Assembly: GCA_035906235.1 (NCBI GenBank)
Contig: JAMIFN010000127.1
Coordinates: forward strand, 1 to 12,314
Source of the DNA: JAMIFN01 sp035906235
GTDB lineage: Bacteria > Pseudomonadota > Gammaproteobacteria > Burkholderiales > Burkholderiaceae_C
DNA length: 12,314 nucleotides
Direction: 5' to 3'
Positions 1 through 6,792 of this stretch are shown here, piece by piece; positions within the stretch are counted from its first letter, which is position 1; every line of letters starts with the position of its first letter. Position numbers and translations under genes: made by a program. A model generated the notes under the pieces. The model had not been told where the DNA came from. It did no database searches and saw only the letters and a list, made by a program, of their open reading frames with translations.

Positions 1-934
1 CGGCAAATCGGTTGATTTTGTCTTCTACGCTGGGGCAGTAGCGTGGTCCTACACCTTCGATCTTGCCGGTGAACATGGGGCTGCGGTCAAAGCCGCTGCG
101 GATGATTTCGTGCGTTTGTGCATTGGTGTGTGTAATCCAGCAAGGCAATTGCTGGGGATGCATGCGCCAGTTCCCCATAAAGCTGAAGTGCGGCACGGAA
201 GCATTGCTAAGGGCTGTGGGATAGCTCAAACCTGCCGATGTTTCATGTGGAACACCATGCAAATCCATGCCATCGCCAGGCTGTTCTTGTAGTTTGGCGA
301 AATCGATGCTGCGCCCGTCTATGCGGGGTGGCGTGCCTGTTTTTAGGCGGCCTTGCGGCAGTTTTAGCTCTTTTAAGTGTGTCGATAAAGATATTGCGGG
401 TGGGTCCCCTGCCCTGCCCGCTTGGTAATTTTGCAGGCCAATGTGGATGCGCCCATCTAAAAAAGTGCCAGCAGTCAGCACCACGGTTTTGGCGGGAAAG
501 CGAATGCCTGATTGGGTGACTGCGCCGACCACGCGATCGCCTTGCAACATCAGGTCATCGCAAGATTGTTGAAAAATCCAAAGGTTGGCTTGGTTTTCTA
601 GCATGCGGCGGATTGCCGCTTTGTAGAGGATGCGGTCAGCCTGGGCACGGGTGGCGCGCACTGCAGGCCCTTTGCTGGAGTTGAGGATGCGGAACTGGAT
701 CCCCGCCTCATCCGTGGCCAGCGCCATGGCACCACCTAAAGCATCCACCTCTTTGACCAAATGCCCCTTACCTATGCCGCCTATGCTGGGGTTGCAGCTC
801 ATCTGCCCTAGGGTTTCAATATTGTGGGTCAGTAGCAAAGTGGCGCAGCCCATGCGCGCTGCCGCTAAAGCGGCTTCTGTGCCAGCATGGCCGCCACCAA
901 CAACAATGACATCAAAGATTTTTGGGTAATCCAT
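1..934 (-). CDS. mnmG: MnmG (GidA), tRNA U34 carboxymethylaminomethyl-modification enzyme, 5' part
   Basis: This FAD-dependent enzyme works with MnmE to install the (carboxymethyl)aminomethyl group at C5 of wobble uridine 34 in certain tRNAs. About 311 codons are visible and the C-terminal half is off the left edge. The N-terminus starts MDYPKIFDVIVVGGGHAG, with the dinucleotide-binding GxGxxG at about residues 13-18. MSCNPSIGG with the conserved Cys near residue 47, GRLKTGTPPRIDGRS, and MFTGKIEGVGPRYCPS near the edge are all strongly conserved in MnmG. The reading frame is the same at both ends and open throughout. Relative to E. coli MnmG there is an insertion of about 23 residues between PGD and HFSFMGN (about residues 216-243). 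No clear Shine-Dalgarno precedes the ATG. In many proteobacteria mnmG is followed by rsmG, parA and parB, which would lie off the left edge here. Confidence 0.96.
   Translation of the reverse strand, partial: MDYPKIFDVIVVGGGHAGTEAALAAARMGCATLLLTHNIETLGQMSCNPSIGGIGKGHLVKEVDALGGAMALATDEAGIQFRILNSSKGPAVRATRAQADRILYKAAIRRMLENQANLWIFQQSCDDLMLQGDRVVGAVTQSGIRFPAKTVVLTAGTFLDGRIHIGLQNYQAGRAGDPPAISLSTHLKELKLPQGRLKTGTPPRIDGRSIDFAKLQEQPGDGMDLHGVPHETSAGLSYPTALSNASVPHFSFMGNWRMHPQQLPCWITHTNAQTHEIIRSGFDRSPMFTGKIEGVGPRYCPSVEDKINRFA
239..254. other. parS-like (ParB-binding) site inside mnmG
   Basis: The minus strand reads TGTTCCACATGAAACA, and the plus strand TGTTTCATGTGGAACA. The widely conserved bacterial parS is TGTTCCACGTGAAACA, a palindrome that tolerates either pyrimidine/purine choice at the fifth and twelfth bases. 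The only difference here is one base in the central CG (now CA on this strand). The site encodes the residues GVPHETS within the MnmG insertion. mnmG commonly neighbours parAB, and chromosomal parS sites often sit inside genes near there, so the location fits. Whether ParB tolerates the central substitution is not known from the sequence. Confidence 0.5.
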
Positions 935-1066
935 AGCGCGCCCAAGCGAAAACAGGCCAATCCGACAGCCAATGGCATATTCAGAAACAAAAAGAAGGCG
1001 TATTTTAATGCTTAGGGCGTAATTTCCGCATGGTTTTGCAGGAAATAGCCGAGAAACCTGCCTAGG

Positions 1067-1091
1067 TAGCTATAGAAAAATGAGCGACCTT
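1067..1091 (+). repeat. Short dispersed motif, copy 1
   Basis: The motif TAGCTATAGAAAAATGAG and its following bases match the copy at 9790-9814 at 19 of 25 positions, in the same orientation. The core GCTAT-x-GAAAAATGAG differs at one base only. It lies between mnmG and the small gene at 1090-1410 and runs into that gene's stop codon. I recall similar GCTATnnAAAA-type intergenic motifs as common in Comamonadaceae genomes, but I could not check this. Nothing else is evident in the 935-1089 gap apart from AT-rich stretches that may hold the mnmG promoter. Confidence 0.4.
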
Positions 1092-1410
1092 ATACTTGTA
1101 AAGCGCGTTGAAAATCCTGAAGCTCCTGCGAATCGGGTAAATCTAAGAGCTTGTCCTGGGGCAGAATTTCACTGTATTCAAAGGCGGAGTGCTGACCCTG
1201 GGTTTCCAGCTCGCGCAGGCGCTCTAAAACCGCATAGGCACGAAAACTCTGCTCTAGCAGTGGATTATCTGATTGCACGGTAATGTGCTGGGACACCGCG
1301 TCAAATGCGTGCAAATGGGTGTCGGTTTCAGTTTTGCGGGCGGCGCGTTTTTGAGCCAAAGTGTGGCGTAAGACGCTGAGGGTCTGTGTGAGTTCAAGAT
1401 TTGTGGTCAT
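1090..1410 (-). CDS. Small helical protein of unknown family, paralogue A
   Basis: This 106-residue protein is not recognised. It has no signal peptide, membrane segment or cysteine, so it is probably cytoplasmic, and it is rich in Leu, Gln, Glu and Arg, suggesting helices. It aligns along its length with the product of 1582-1962. Near the N-terminus the match is LxxLRxTLAQKRAxRxxxTD (about residues 11-32; 14 of 28 identical over the extended segment). In the middle it is LL(E/D)QxxRAxxVLxxLxE (10 of 21 identical), and at the C-terminus hPDxxEhxxFxxAL (6 of 16). The ATG at 1410 is preceded by AAGG six bases upstream, so I prefer it to an in-frame start seven codons earlier at 1431. That earlier start lies inside a perfect inverted repeat. 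It is transcribed toward mnmG, about 155 bp away. Confidence 0.75.
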   Translation of the reverse strand: MTTNLELTQTLSVLRHTLAQKRAARKTETDTHLHAFDAVSQHITVQSDNPLLEQSFRAYAVLERLRELETQGQHSAFEYSEILPQDKLLDLPDSQELQDFQRALQV

Positions 1411-1429
1411 GGGGTGCCTTAAGGCTTGC

Positions 1430-1450
1430 AATACTTACATTCTAAGTATT
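1430..1450. promoter_or_regulatory. Perfect inverted repeat upstream of paralogue A (operator-like)
   Basis: The arms AATACTTA and TAAGTATT are perfect 8-bp reverse complements separated by CATTC. The repeat lies about 20 bp upstream of the chosen ATG of the 1090-1410 gene, within the 171-bp gap to its upstream paralogue. The position and AT-rich symmetry fit a dimeric regulator's operator overlapping a promoter. On the minus strand the repeat contains TAGAAT, a possible -10 element, with no good -35. It could instead form a weak mRNA hairpin just before the ribosome-binding site. Confidence 0.4.
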
Positions 1451-1581
1451 AACCCCAGTTCAAAAAGGAAAAAAGCCACGCTTTGTGCAAATGTGCGTGT
1501 TGAGCAGATGCTTGTGGGGGGTAAAGCGTGAAATCCTGCACACCCACACCACCCTCCCAAACCCTGGCTTGTGGCAGCGCC

Positions 1582-1962
1582 CTAACTCAGCAAAGCTTGG
1601 CGAAATGCGGCGATCTCTTCCGCGTCGGGGATTTTTGGGTCGATCGCAGGGGGGGTAATAAGGGATGCCGTAGGGGTAAGCGCCGCCACCCCGGTCTCTG
1701 GCGCTTGTCCCATTGCTGCTTGCGGGGTATTGGCGATTGCTTGCTTGGGTTGGTGTTGAATTTCTTGAAGTTGGCCCAAGACGGATTGCGCGCGGGATGC
1801 TTGGTCTAGCAAGGCGCTGGCCGAGCTAGGGCTGCAATCGCTGGACGAGGCAAACTCGGACATCTGCGCATCGGTTTGTGCCCTGCGTGTCGCGCGTTTT
1901 TGCGCCAGCGTGTTGCGCAGGTTATTCAGGGCTTGCTGCAAGTGGTTGGCGTCGGAACTCAT
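1582..1962 (-). CDS. Small protein of unknown family, paralogue B
   Basis: This 126-residue protein is a diverged tandem paralogue of the 1090-1410 product, with the same N-terminal LRxTLAQKRAxR-TD block, central LLxQxxRAxxVLxxLxE block and C-terminal PDxxExxxFxxAL block. It differs by a Pro/Ala/Gln/Thr-rich linker at about residues 75-108 between the central and C-terminal blocks. It is mostly hydrophilic with no signal peptide or membrane segment, and has a single Cys. The ATG at 1962 is preferred. A GTG three codons upstream (1971) is possible; neither has a clear Shine-Dalgarno. Both paralogues have CCCC directly before ATG, suggesting that the duplication included the leader. It is the first gene of the leftward pair and is divergent from the DUF2339 gene. 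I do not recognise a function. Confidence 0.72.
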   Translation of the reverse strand: MSSDANHLQQALNNLRNTLAQKRATRRAQTDAQMSEFASSSDCSPSSASALLDQASRAQSVLGQLQEIQHQPKQAIANTPQAAMGQAPETGVAALTPTASLITPPAIDPKIPDAEEIAAFRQALLS

Positions 1963-2147
1963 GGGGCGCACAAAAAAGGGCTTGGAGGTTTTACATCATA
2001 AAGGCCAGCGGGGTTTTTGTGCCAATAAAAAGGTGGGGTTTTTTGTGCGGCTGTGCAGACAAAAGAGGGGTATGCATCAGCTTGGCACTTTCATGCATAC
2101 TTGTTGGGGAAATCTTGGCGCTGTCACGCGCCCAAAGAAAGGTCTTT
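1963..2147. promoter_or_regulatory. Divergent promoter region between paralogue B and the DUF2339 gene
   Basis: This 185-bp region must drive both flanking genes. For the leftward gene, a possible -10 TATGAT (minus strand, 1995-2000) has TTGGCA at 2020-2025 as a -35, but the 19-bp spacer is long. CGCACAAAAAA at 1967-1977 recurs inverted as TTTTTTGTGCG at 2039-2049. The related GGGGTTTTTGTGC begins at 2010. For the rightward gene, TTGGCA at 2082-2087 could be a -35 but no good -10 follows. AGAAAGG precedes the ATG at 2148 by a suitable spacing. Confidence 0.35.
2070..2100. promoter_or_regulatory. Spaced inverted repeat GTATGCAT / ATGCATAC
   Basis: Perfect 8-bp arms, GTATGCAT (2070-2077) and ATGCATAC (2093-2100), are separated by 15 bp. 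Their start-to-start distance is 23 bp, close to two helical turns. They sit 48-78 bp upstream of the DUF2339 start codon, and TTGGCA lies between them. A transcription-factor site for a dimer contacting two major grooves is plausible. A transcript hairpin is also possible but would have a large loop. Confidence 0.35.
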
Positions 2148-5100
2148 ATGCAAATATGGGGTGCTTGTTGGGGGGTAGCATTGGCCGCGCTGCTGTGTGT
2201 GGTCTTGGGTGAGCCTTATGTTTTTTGGTGGGCAGTTTTTGGGGCTATTTTTGGCGCGCTGGCGGGGTGGAGCTTGCAGCGCGTGCTGCGCGGCGAGTGG
2301 TTGCGTTGGTACCGTGAACAGTTGGCTAAGGATTTTTCGGCGCAGCTTGAGGTGGCAGCCGCATCTGCTGCTGCCGCGCGCCACCAGCCCCCAGTTGCAG
2401 ATGGTGTTTTAGCGGAGTCTGCGGCAAGTGTTGCAGTGGCCACGCCGCCGACTTTGGAGCCTAATTTCGAACCTGTTTTCAAGCCTACGCCCGATCTTGT
2501 TCTTCCACCCAAACGCCGCCTATTGTCCAGTAGCGCGCAGCAGCAAGAGGCGCTATTGGCTGATGTGCAAAACTTGGGAGTGGTGCAGCCTGCAGCGACA
2601 CAAAACCAAAGCGATTGGCTCAGCGCCCAAGCGCCTAGCCTCACTACTAGCCATACAGGCCAGCCCGCTTGGTTGCAAGCTGCGCAAAATTGGCTGTCTG
2701 GCGGCAATGTGGTGGTGCGCCTAGGGGTGTTTTTGCTCTTTATCGGTTTGGCCTTTTTGGCCAAATACGCGGTTCAGGCGGGCTTGTTTCCGCCCCCCTT
2801 GCGTGTTGCCAGTATTGCGGCTGTGGGTGTGGCGCTGCTTATGGTGGGCTGGAAAATCACCAGTGCCAGCAATGCGCGGCGCCAACAATATGCCCTGACT
2901 TTGCAGGGCGCGGGTGTGGCGGTGCTCTACCTCAGCGTTTATGCGGCGCTGCGTTTGTATGGCTTGCTCACGCCTACTGCGGCATTTGCTCTGCTGGCGG
3001 CGGTGGCAGGTTTAGGTGCGGTATTGGCTTTGGCGCAGGGCAGCCAGGTATTGGCCTTTATCGGCTTTGCAGGCGGCTTTGCAGCGCCTGTGTTGGCCTC
3101 TAGCGGTGGCGGCCAGTTTGTGCTGCTGTTTAGCTATTACCTGCTGCTCAATGTGGTGCTGGTGGGCTTGGCCTATGCGCGTGCTTGGCGGGCTTTGAAT
3201 CTGCTGGGCTTCGGCTTTAGTTTTGCTGTGTTGGGTGCTTGGGTCATGGGCAGTTATCAGCCTAGCAACTACGCCCAAGTGCAGCCTTTTGTCTTGGCTT
3301 ATTTCGCGCTCTATGTGCTGGCGGCTTTGTTCTATGCCTTGCGTCACAGCTTGGCGCCACGGCGCGCCTTAGACGCTACCCTGCTGTTTGGCGTGCCTGC
3401 GGCCACCATGGGCATACAAAGCCAATTGCTCGATGCCCTGCCCTATGGCGCGGCTTGGTCGGCGGTGGGTATGGCGGGTTTTTATGCTGCGCTGAGTATG
3501 TGGACACATAGGCAAGCCAGTTTAAGCAGCCCTGCCGCCGCCCGCGCAGTCATTGCGCGTTGGTTGGGCGAGAGCTACTTGGCGCTGGCGCTGGTCTTTT
3601 TAACTTTAGCCGTACCTCTAGCTTTGGATGCGCCGTGGACAGCTGCCATTTGGGCGCTAGAAGGCGCGGCGGTGTACTGGGTCGGGCAACGCCAAGGGCA
3701 TTGGTTCCCGCGCTTGATGGGCTTGGCACTGCAGCCTTTGGCCTTGTGTGTGTTTTGGGATGCCGATATCGCCAGCGCCACGGCAGCTGTGCTGCACCCG
3801 CGCCTGCCAGGTTTGCTGATTTTGGCCGCCGCTGCGGGGTTGATGTGCTACTGGCTGCATCTGCGTGAGCGCTACGCCGCCGCACGCCAAGCCAGCTTGG
3901 CTGCCTTAACAGGCTGGAGCAAAGCCGCCGCTGCCTGGGTTGATGCCTTAGAGCGCGTGGCGGTGCTGCCCCTGTTTGCGTTGGGCTTGTGGTCGTGGCT
4001 AGAGGCGGGGGTTAAGCAAATCACCCGCTACATCAGCGATGCCAGCCGTGGAGATGGCGGCTATGCCTGGATATCAGGGGCATACCAAACGCATGCCATG
4101 CTGGCATTTTTGGCGTTAACAGCCTTTGCGTTGCACTTTGCCGCACGCCCGCAACGCCGCCAGGCTTTGGCTCTAGCTGCCGCGCCCACTGCCCTGCTCT
4201 TGCCCGCCTTGCTGATTTTTGCGGGGCTAGAAGCCTTTGGCCGCGATGCGTTTTGGCAAAACGCGGGCTGGCTGGCTTGGCCGCTGGCTTTGGCTGCCTA
4301 TGTTTACGCTTTGCGTGGGGTCGATGGCAGTCAAGCGGGCAAAAGTGGGATTGGTTGGGGCTGGGTCCACGCTGGTAGCTGGCCGGTGCTGGCTTTGTTG
4401 CTGGTCGACACCTTGGATACGGCGGTGCGCCACTGGGGGCTGAAAGGCAGCGCCTGGGACGATGCCGCCTGGCCCTTTGCAGCCCTTGTGTTGCTGGCCG
4501 CGCTGGGTTGGGTGGCCTATGCACGCCACTATCAGGTGCGCGACAGCTGGCCTTGGCAGCCCTATAGCCAAGCCTGGCTGCGCTGGGGGCAAAACCTGCT
4601 GGCGCTGTGCTTGCTGGGTTTTGCTTTGGTGTTGGCGCTGGATTCCAGTGGCGACAGCGCGCCCCTGCCCTATCTGCCTCTGCTCAATCCCACGGATGCC
4701 ACTTTGATACTGGCGGCGCTGGCGCTGTGGGCTTGGCAGCGCCGTACGCAAGGCGGCGCTATGGCCTTGCAGCTGTTGCCGCAGCGTGCGCAGCGTTGGG
4801 GTTTGGCTTTGTGGGGATTTGTTGTGCTCAACACCATTTGGCTGCGCGTGGTACACCACGGCTGGGATTTGCCTTGGGATAGCGACGCGCTCTATGGCTC
4901 TTTCGTCACGCAAGCGGGCTATTCGATTTTGTGGACCCTGCTGGCGCTGGGCATGATGCTGCTGGCCGCACGCCGCAGCAGGCGCAGCCTGTGGTTGGCG
5001 GGCGCGGGCCTGCTGGGGCTGACGGTGCTCAAACTGCTGTTGGTGGATTTATCCAACTCAGGCGGGGCTGAACGCATCATCAGCTTTATTGCCGTGGGTG

Positions 5101-5171
5101 GCTTGATGCTGGTGGTGGGGTATTTTGTACCCCTGCCCGCCAAGGTGGATGAGGATGATGTGGTGGCCTAA
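2148..5171 (+). CDS. DUF2339 family large polytopic membrane protein
   Basis: This 1007-residue inner-membrane protein has very many hydrophobic segments. Two N-terminal membrane helices (about residues 1-45) are followed by a basic stretch and a long Ala/Pro-rich soluble linker (about 60-180). The segment NWLSGGNVVVRLGVFLLFIG (from about residue 181) then begins the DUF2339 core of successive membrane helices. The C-terminal VLKLLLVDLSNSGGAERIIS followed by a glycine-rich helix and a hydrophilic tail is the most recognisable part of the family. The function of DUF2339 proteins is unknown; an envelope or transport role is only a guess. The start at 2148 is chosen because AGAAAGG lies just upstream. 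The frame stays open back to 1878, but that stretch overlaps the divergent gene and lacks a good start. The + strand is markedly G-rich here. It converges on the acyltransferase gene, with 46 bp between stops and no obvious terminator. Confidence 0.9.
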   Translation: MQIWGACWGVALAALLCVVLGEPYVFWWAVFGAIFGALAGWSLQRVLRGEWLRWYREQLAKDFSAQLEVAAASAAAARHQPPVADGVLAESAASVAVATPPTLEPNFEPVFKPTPDLVLPPKRRLLSSSAQQQEALLADVQNLGVVQPAATQNQSDWLSAQAPSLTTSHTGQPAWLQAAQNWLSGGNVVVRLGVFLLFIGLAFLAKYAVQAGLFPPPLRVASIAAVGVALLMVGWKITSASNARRQQYALTLQGAGVAVLYLSVYAALRLYGLLTPTAAFALLAAVAGLGAVLALAQGSQVLAFIGFAGGFAAPVLASSGGGQFVLLFSYYLLLNVVLVGLAYARAWRALNLLGFGFSFAVLGAWVMGSYQPSNYAQVQPFVLAYFALYVLAALFYALRHSLAPRRALDATLLFGVPAATMGIQSQLLDALPYGAAWSAVGMAGFYAALSMWTHRQASLSSPAAARAVIARWLGESYLALALVFLTLAVPLALDAPWTAAIWALEGAAVYWVGQRQGHWFPRLMGLALQPLALCVFWDADIASATAAVLHPRLPGLLILAAAAGLMCYWLHLRERYAAARQASLAALTGWSKAAAAWVDALERVAVLPLFALGLWSWLEAGVKQITRYISDASRGDGGYAWISGAYQTHAMLAFLALTAFALHFAARPQRRQALALAAAPTALLLPALLIFAGLEAFGRDAFWQNAGWLAWPLALAAYVYALRGVDGSQAGKSGIGWGWVHAGSWPVLALLLVDTLDTAVRHWGLKGSAWDDAAWPFAALVLLAALGWVAYARHYQVRDSWPWQPYSQAWLRWGQNLLALCLLGFALVLALDSSGDSAPLPYLPLLNPTDATLILAALALWAWQRRTQGGAMALQLLPQRAQRWGLALWGFVVLNTIWLRVVHHGWDLPWDSDALYGSFVTQAGYSILWTLLALGMMLLAARRSRRSLWLAGAGLLGLTVLKLLLVDLSNSGGAERIISFIAVGGLMLVVGYFVPLPAKVDEDDVVA

Positions 5172-5217
5172 TGACTCTGGCGTGCAAACCCCGTTCTTTT
5201 GCGCCTCCTCACACCCC

Positions 5218-5991
5218 TCACGCTCGCATCTGCACAATCTGCTCGCGCAAATGCCCAGCTAGGCGCTTGCGGCTGTGGTCTAGCGCCGCCAGCGGCTGGC
5301 CAAATTGCAACTGGGCAATATAGGGGCCGCTGGCCAAGGTATTGCGCAACGATTGCAAAAAATTCAGCGGGCTGGCGTAGCTCACCGCCGTGCTGCGCTG
5401 CCCTGTAGTTTGTCCTTGGGCTTTTAGGCGGTAATCCAAGGCCACGGCCTGCACGGGGCAGCCTGCGTTAATGGCCGCTTGCAGCATATTGCCGTGGAAA
5501 GTCTCCACCGCTGCGCCGCTGCTGGTTTTTCCTTCAGGAAAAAGCGCGACGATGCCGCCATTTGTGCGCAAGTAACCGCTCACCTGCTCAATCACCCGCG
5601 CCATATCCCGGGCTGAGCTGCGCTCGACAAACACCGCGCCCGCTTGCTGCGTCATCCAGCCCAAAATCGGCCAATGCTTGTTTTCGATGCGGGCGACAAA
5701 CTGCACAGGCGCGGCGGCCAGCAGCAGCAAAATATCCAGCCAGCTGATGTGGTTGGCCACCAAAAGCAAAGGCCCTGTTTGCGGCGGCTCGCCCTGCACC
5801 TGCACCGTGACGCGAAACACGCGCAGCAAACGCCGCGCCCAGGCTTGCGTTAAAGCCTGACGGCGCGGCAAGCTGACACGGGGAAACACGAGGCGCATGG
5901 TGGCGTAACCCTGCAACAGCCAAAACAGCGCCGCCAGCAGCACCCAGGGCAGGCGCAAGGCGGCAAGCCATTTTTTCAGGCGCATATTCAT
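5218..5991 (-). CDS. PlsC-type 1-acylglycerol-3-phosphate acyltransferase family protein
   Basis: Members of this family transfer an acyl chain to lysophosphatidic acid or a related lysolipid at the inner membrane. The 257 residues are a typical length. A membrane helix spans about residues 14-34. Block I is NHISWLD (80-86), giving the catalytic HX4D (His81, Asp86). ARIENKHWPILG (100-111) follows as block II, FPEGKTSSG (151-159) as block III, and a VQAVALDY segment (180-187) corresponds to block IV. Phosphatidate synthesis is the default reading, but ornithine-lipid or other lysolipid acyltransferases share these motifs, so I give no gene symbol. Its ATG overlaps the rsmE stop by four bases (ATGA, 5988-5991), so it is probably translated by coupling as the second gene of the operon. 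Confidence 0.9.
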   Translation of the reverse strand: MNMRLKKWLAALRLPWVLLAALFWLLQGYATMRLVFPRVSLPRRQALTQAWARRLLRVFRVTVQVQGEPPQTGPLLLVANHISWLDILLLLAAAPVQFVARIENKHWPILGWMTQQAGAVFVERSSARDMARVIEQVSGYLRTNGGIVALFPEGKTSSGAAVETFHGNMLQAAINAGCPVQAVALDYRLKAQGQTTGQRSTAVSYASPLNFLQSLRNTLASGPYIAQLQFGQPLAALDHSRKRLAGHLREQIVQMRA

Positions 5992-6743
5992 GCTTGCAAT
6001 TCGCGCGCAGCCAGTGCCGCCAACACAAACAAAGGCGCGGTTTCCGCCCGCAAAACCCGCGCCCCTAGATGGCAGGGCGTGCAGCCTGCGGCTTGGGCAG
6101 CAGCCAATTCAGCAGGGCTAAAACCGCCTTCAGGCCCTATTAAAAATGTAGCTGCACAGGCAGGTTTTACGGCCTGAAACAGCGATTTGGCTTGAAAATT
6201 TGCATCATCAGGTGGGCTGAGGACAAACCGCGCCGTGCTATCGGGCGTTTGCAGCCAAGCCGCCAAAGTTTGCACGGGTGCGATGGCGGGCAGGCGGTTG
6301 CGCCCGCATTGCTCGGCCGCGCCTTGGGCTATGGCCTGCCAATGGGCGCGTTTTTTCTCGGCCCGCGCATCGCCTGCGGTGGTGGATAGGCGCAGCACGC
6401 TGCGCTCGCTCATCAGCGGGGTGATGCTGGCCGCGCCCAGCTCGGTGGCTTTTTCCATCAGCCAATCCATGCGTTCATTCGCGGGCAGGCTAATCGCAAA
6501 GTGGATGGGCGTGGCCAGCTCGCGCTCAGTCGCATCGTGCGCGCCCTCATCCCCTACTCGCACCTGCACGCCGCTGCGCGTCATGGCGGTGATTTGCGCC
6601 TGCCAGCTGCCGCCTGTGCCGTTGAACAATTCAATGGCTTGCCCGGGCTGCATGCGCAGCACCTGCACATGGCGGGCTGCGCCTGCGGGCAGGTCAAGCA
6701 GGGCGTTGGCGGCTAATTCGGTGGGGCAATAGAAACGGGGCAT
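5988..6743 (-). CDS. rsmE: RsmE, 16S rRNA (uracil(1498)-N3)-methyltransferase
   Basis: RsmE uses S-adenosylmethionine to methylate N3 of U1498 in helix 44 of 16S rRNA. The 251-residue protein begins MPRFYCPTEL, typical of the family's N-terminal PUA-like domain. The C-terminal SPOUT (trefoil-knot) methyltransferase domain is shown by EKATELGAASITPLMSERS (97-115), IGPEGGFSPAE (202-212) and LGARVLRAETAP (226-237), which form the SAM-binding knot. The frame is open further upstream to a TTG at 6806, but that part only translates a REP-like repeat, so the ATG at 6743 is chosen. The repeat abuts the leader, and its GGGAGAGGG places a Shine-Dalgarno-like purine run about 9-17 bases before the ATG. 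It is the first gene of the rsmE-acyltransferase operon. Confidence 0.95.
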   Translation of the reverse strand: MPRFYCPTELAANALLDLPAGAARHVQVLRMQPGQAIELFNGTGGSWQAQITAMTRSGVQVRVGDEGAHDATERELATPIHFAISLPANERMDWLMEKATELGAASITPLMSERSVLRLSTTAGDARAEKKRAHWQAIAQGAAEQCGRNRLPAIAPVQTLAAWLQTPDSTARFVLSPPDDANFQAKSLFQAVKPACAATFLIGPEGGFSPAELAAAQAAGCTPCHLGARVLRAETAPLFVLAALAARELQA

Positions 6744-6752
6744 GGGGTATTT

Positions 6753-6786
6753 CCCTCTCCCCGAGGGAGAGGGTAGGGTGAGGGTT
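6753..6786. repeat. REP-like repeat, left arm of an inverted pair
   Basis: This 34-bp sequence is an exact reverse complement of 6876-6909. Its first 21 bases are a perfect hairpin: CCCTCTCCC, loop CGA, then GGGAGAGGG. A GTAGGGTGAGGGTT-like tail follows. Repeats of this CCCTCTCCC...GGGAGAGGGTGAGGG kind are common intergenic elements in proteobacteria. Allowing two mismatches the match extends outward to 6746. It lies within the untranslated leader of rsmE. Confidence 0.85.
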
Positions 6787-6792
6787 AGTAAT

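Noticed and set aside
935..1089. Origin of replication or DnaA boxes near mnmG
   Set aside because: I looked for TTATCCACA-type boxes because mnmG can lie near oriC and found no cluster in the window.
2083..2097. Sigma-54-like promoter TGGCAC...TGCA upstream of the DUF2339 gene
   Set aside because: GG and GC are separated by 9 bases instead of the strictly required 10.
1878..2147. N-terminal extension of the DUF2339 protein by 90 residues
   Set aside because: The extension overlaps paralogue B in the opposite direction, lacks a good ribosome site, and carries Cys/Arg-rich sequence unlike the family; AGAAAGG supports the ATG at 2148.
2072..2212. Small + strand ORF (MHQLGTFMHTCWGNL...)
   Set aside because: It overlaps the DUF2339 start in another frame, its AGAGGGG is too close to the ATG, and its sequence looks like a shadow of the overlapping gene.
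4227..4913. A 228-residue minus-strand ORF inside the DUF2339 gene
   Set aside because: Gln/Arg/Pro-rich composition is typical of the antisense frame of a GC-rich membrane protein gene; no family resemblance.
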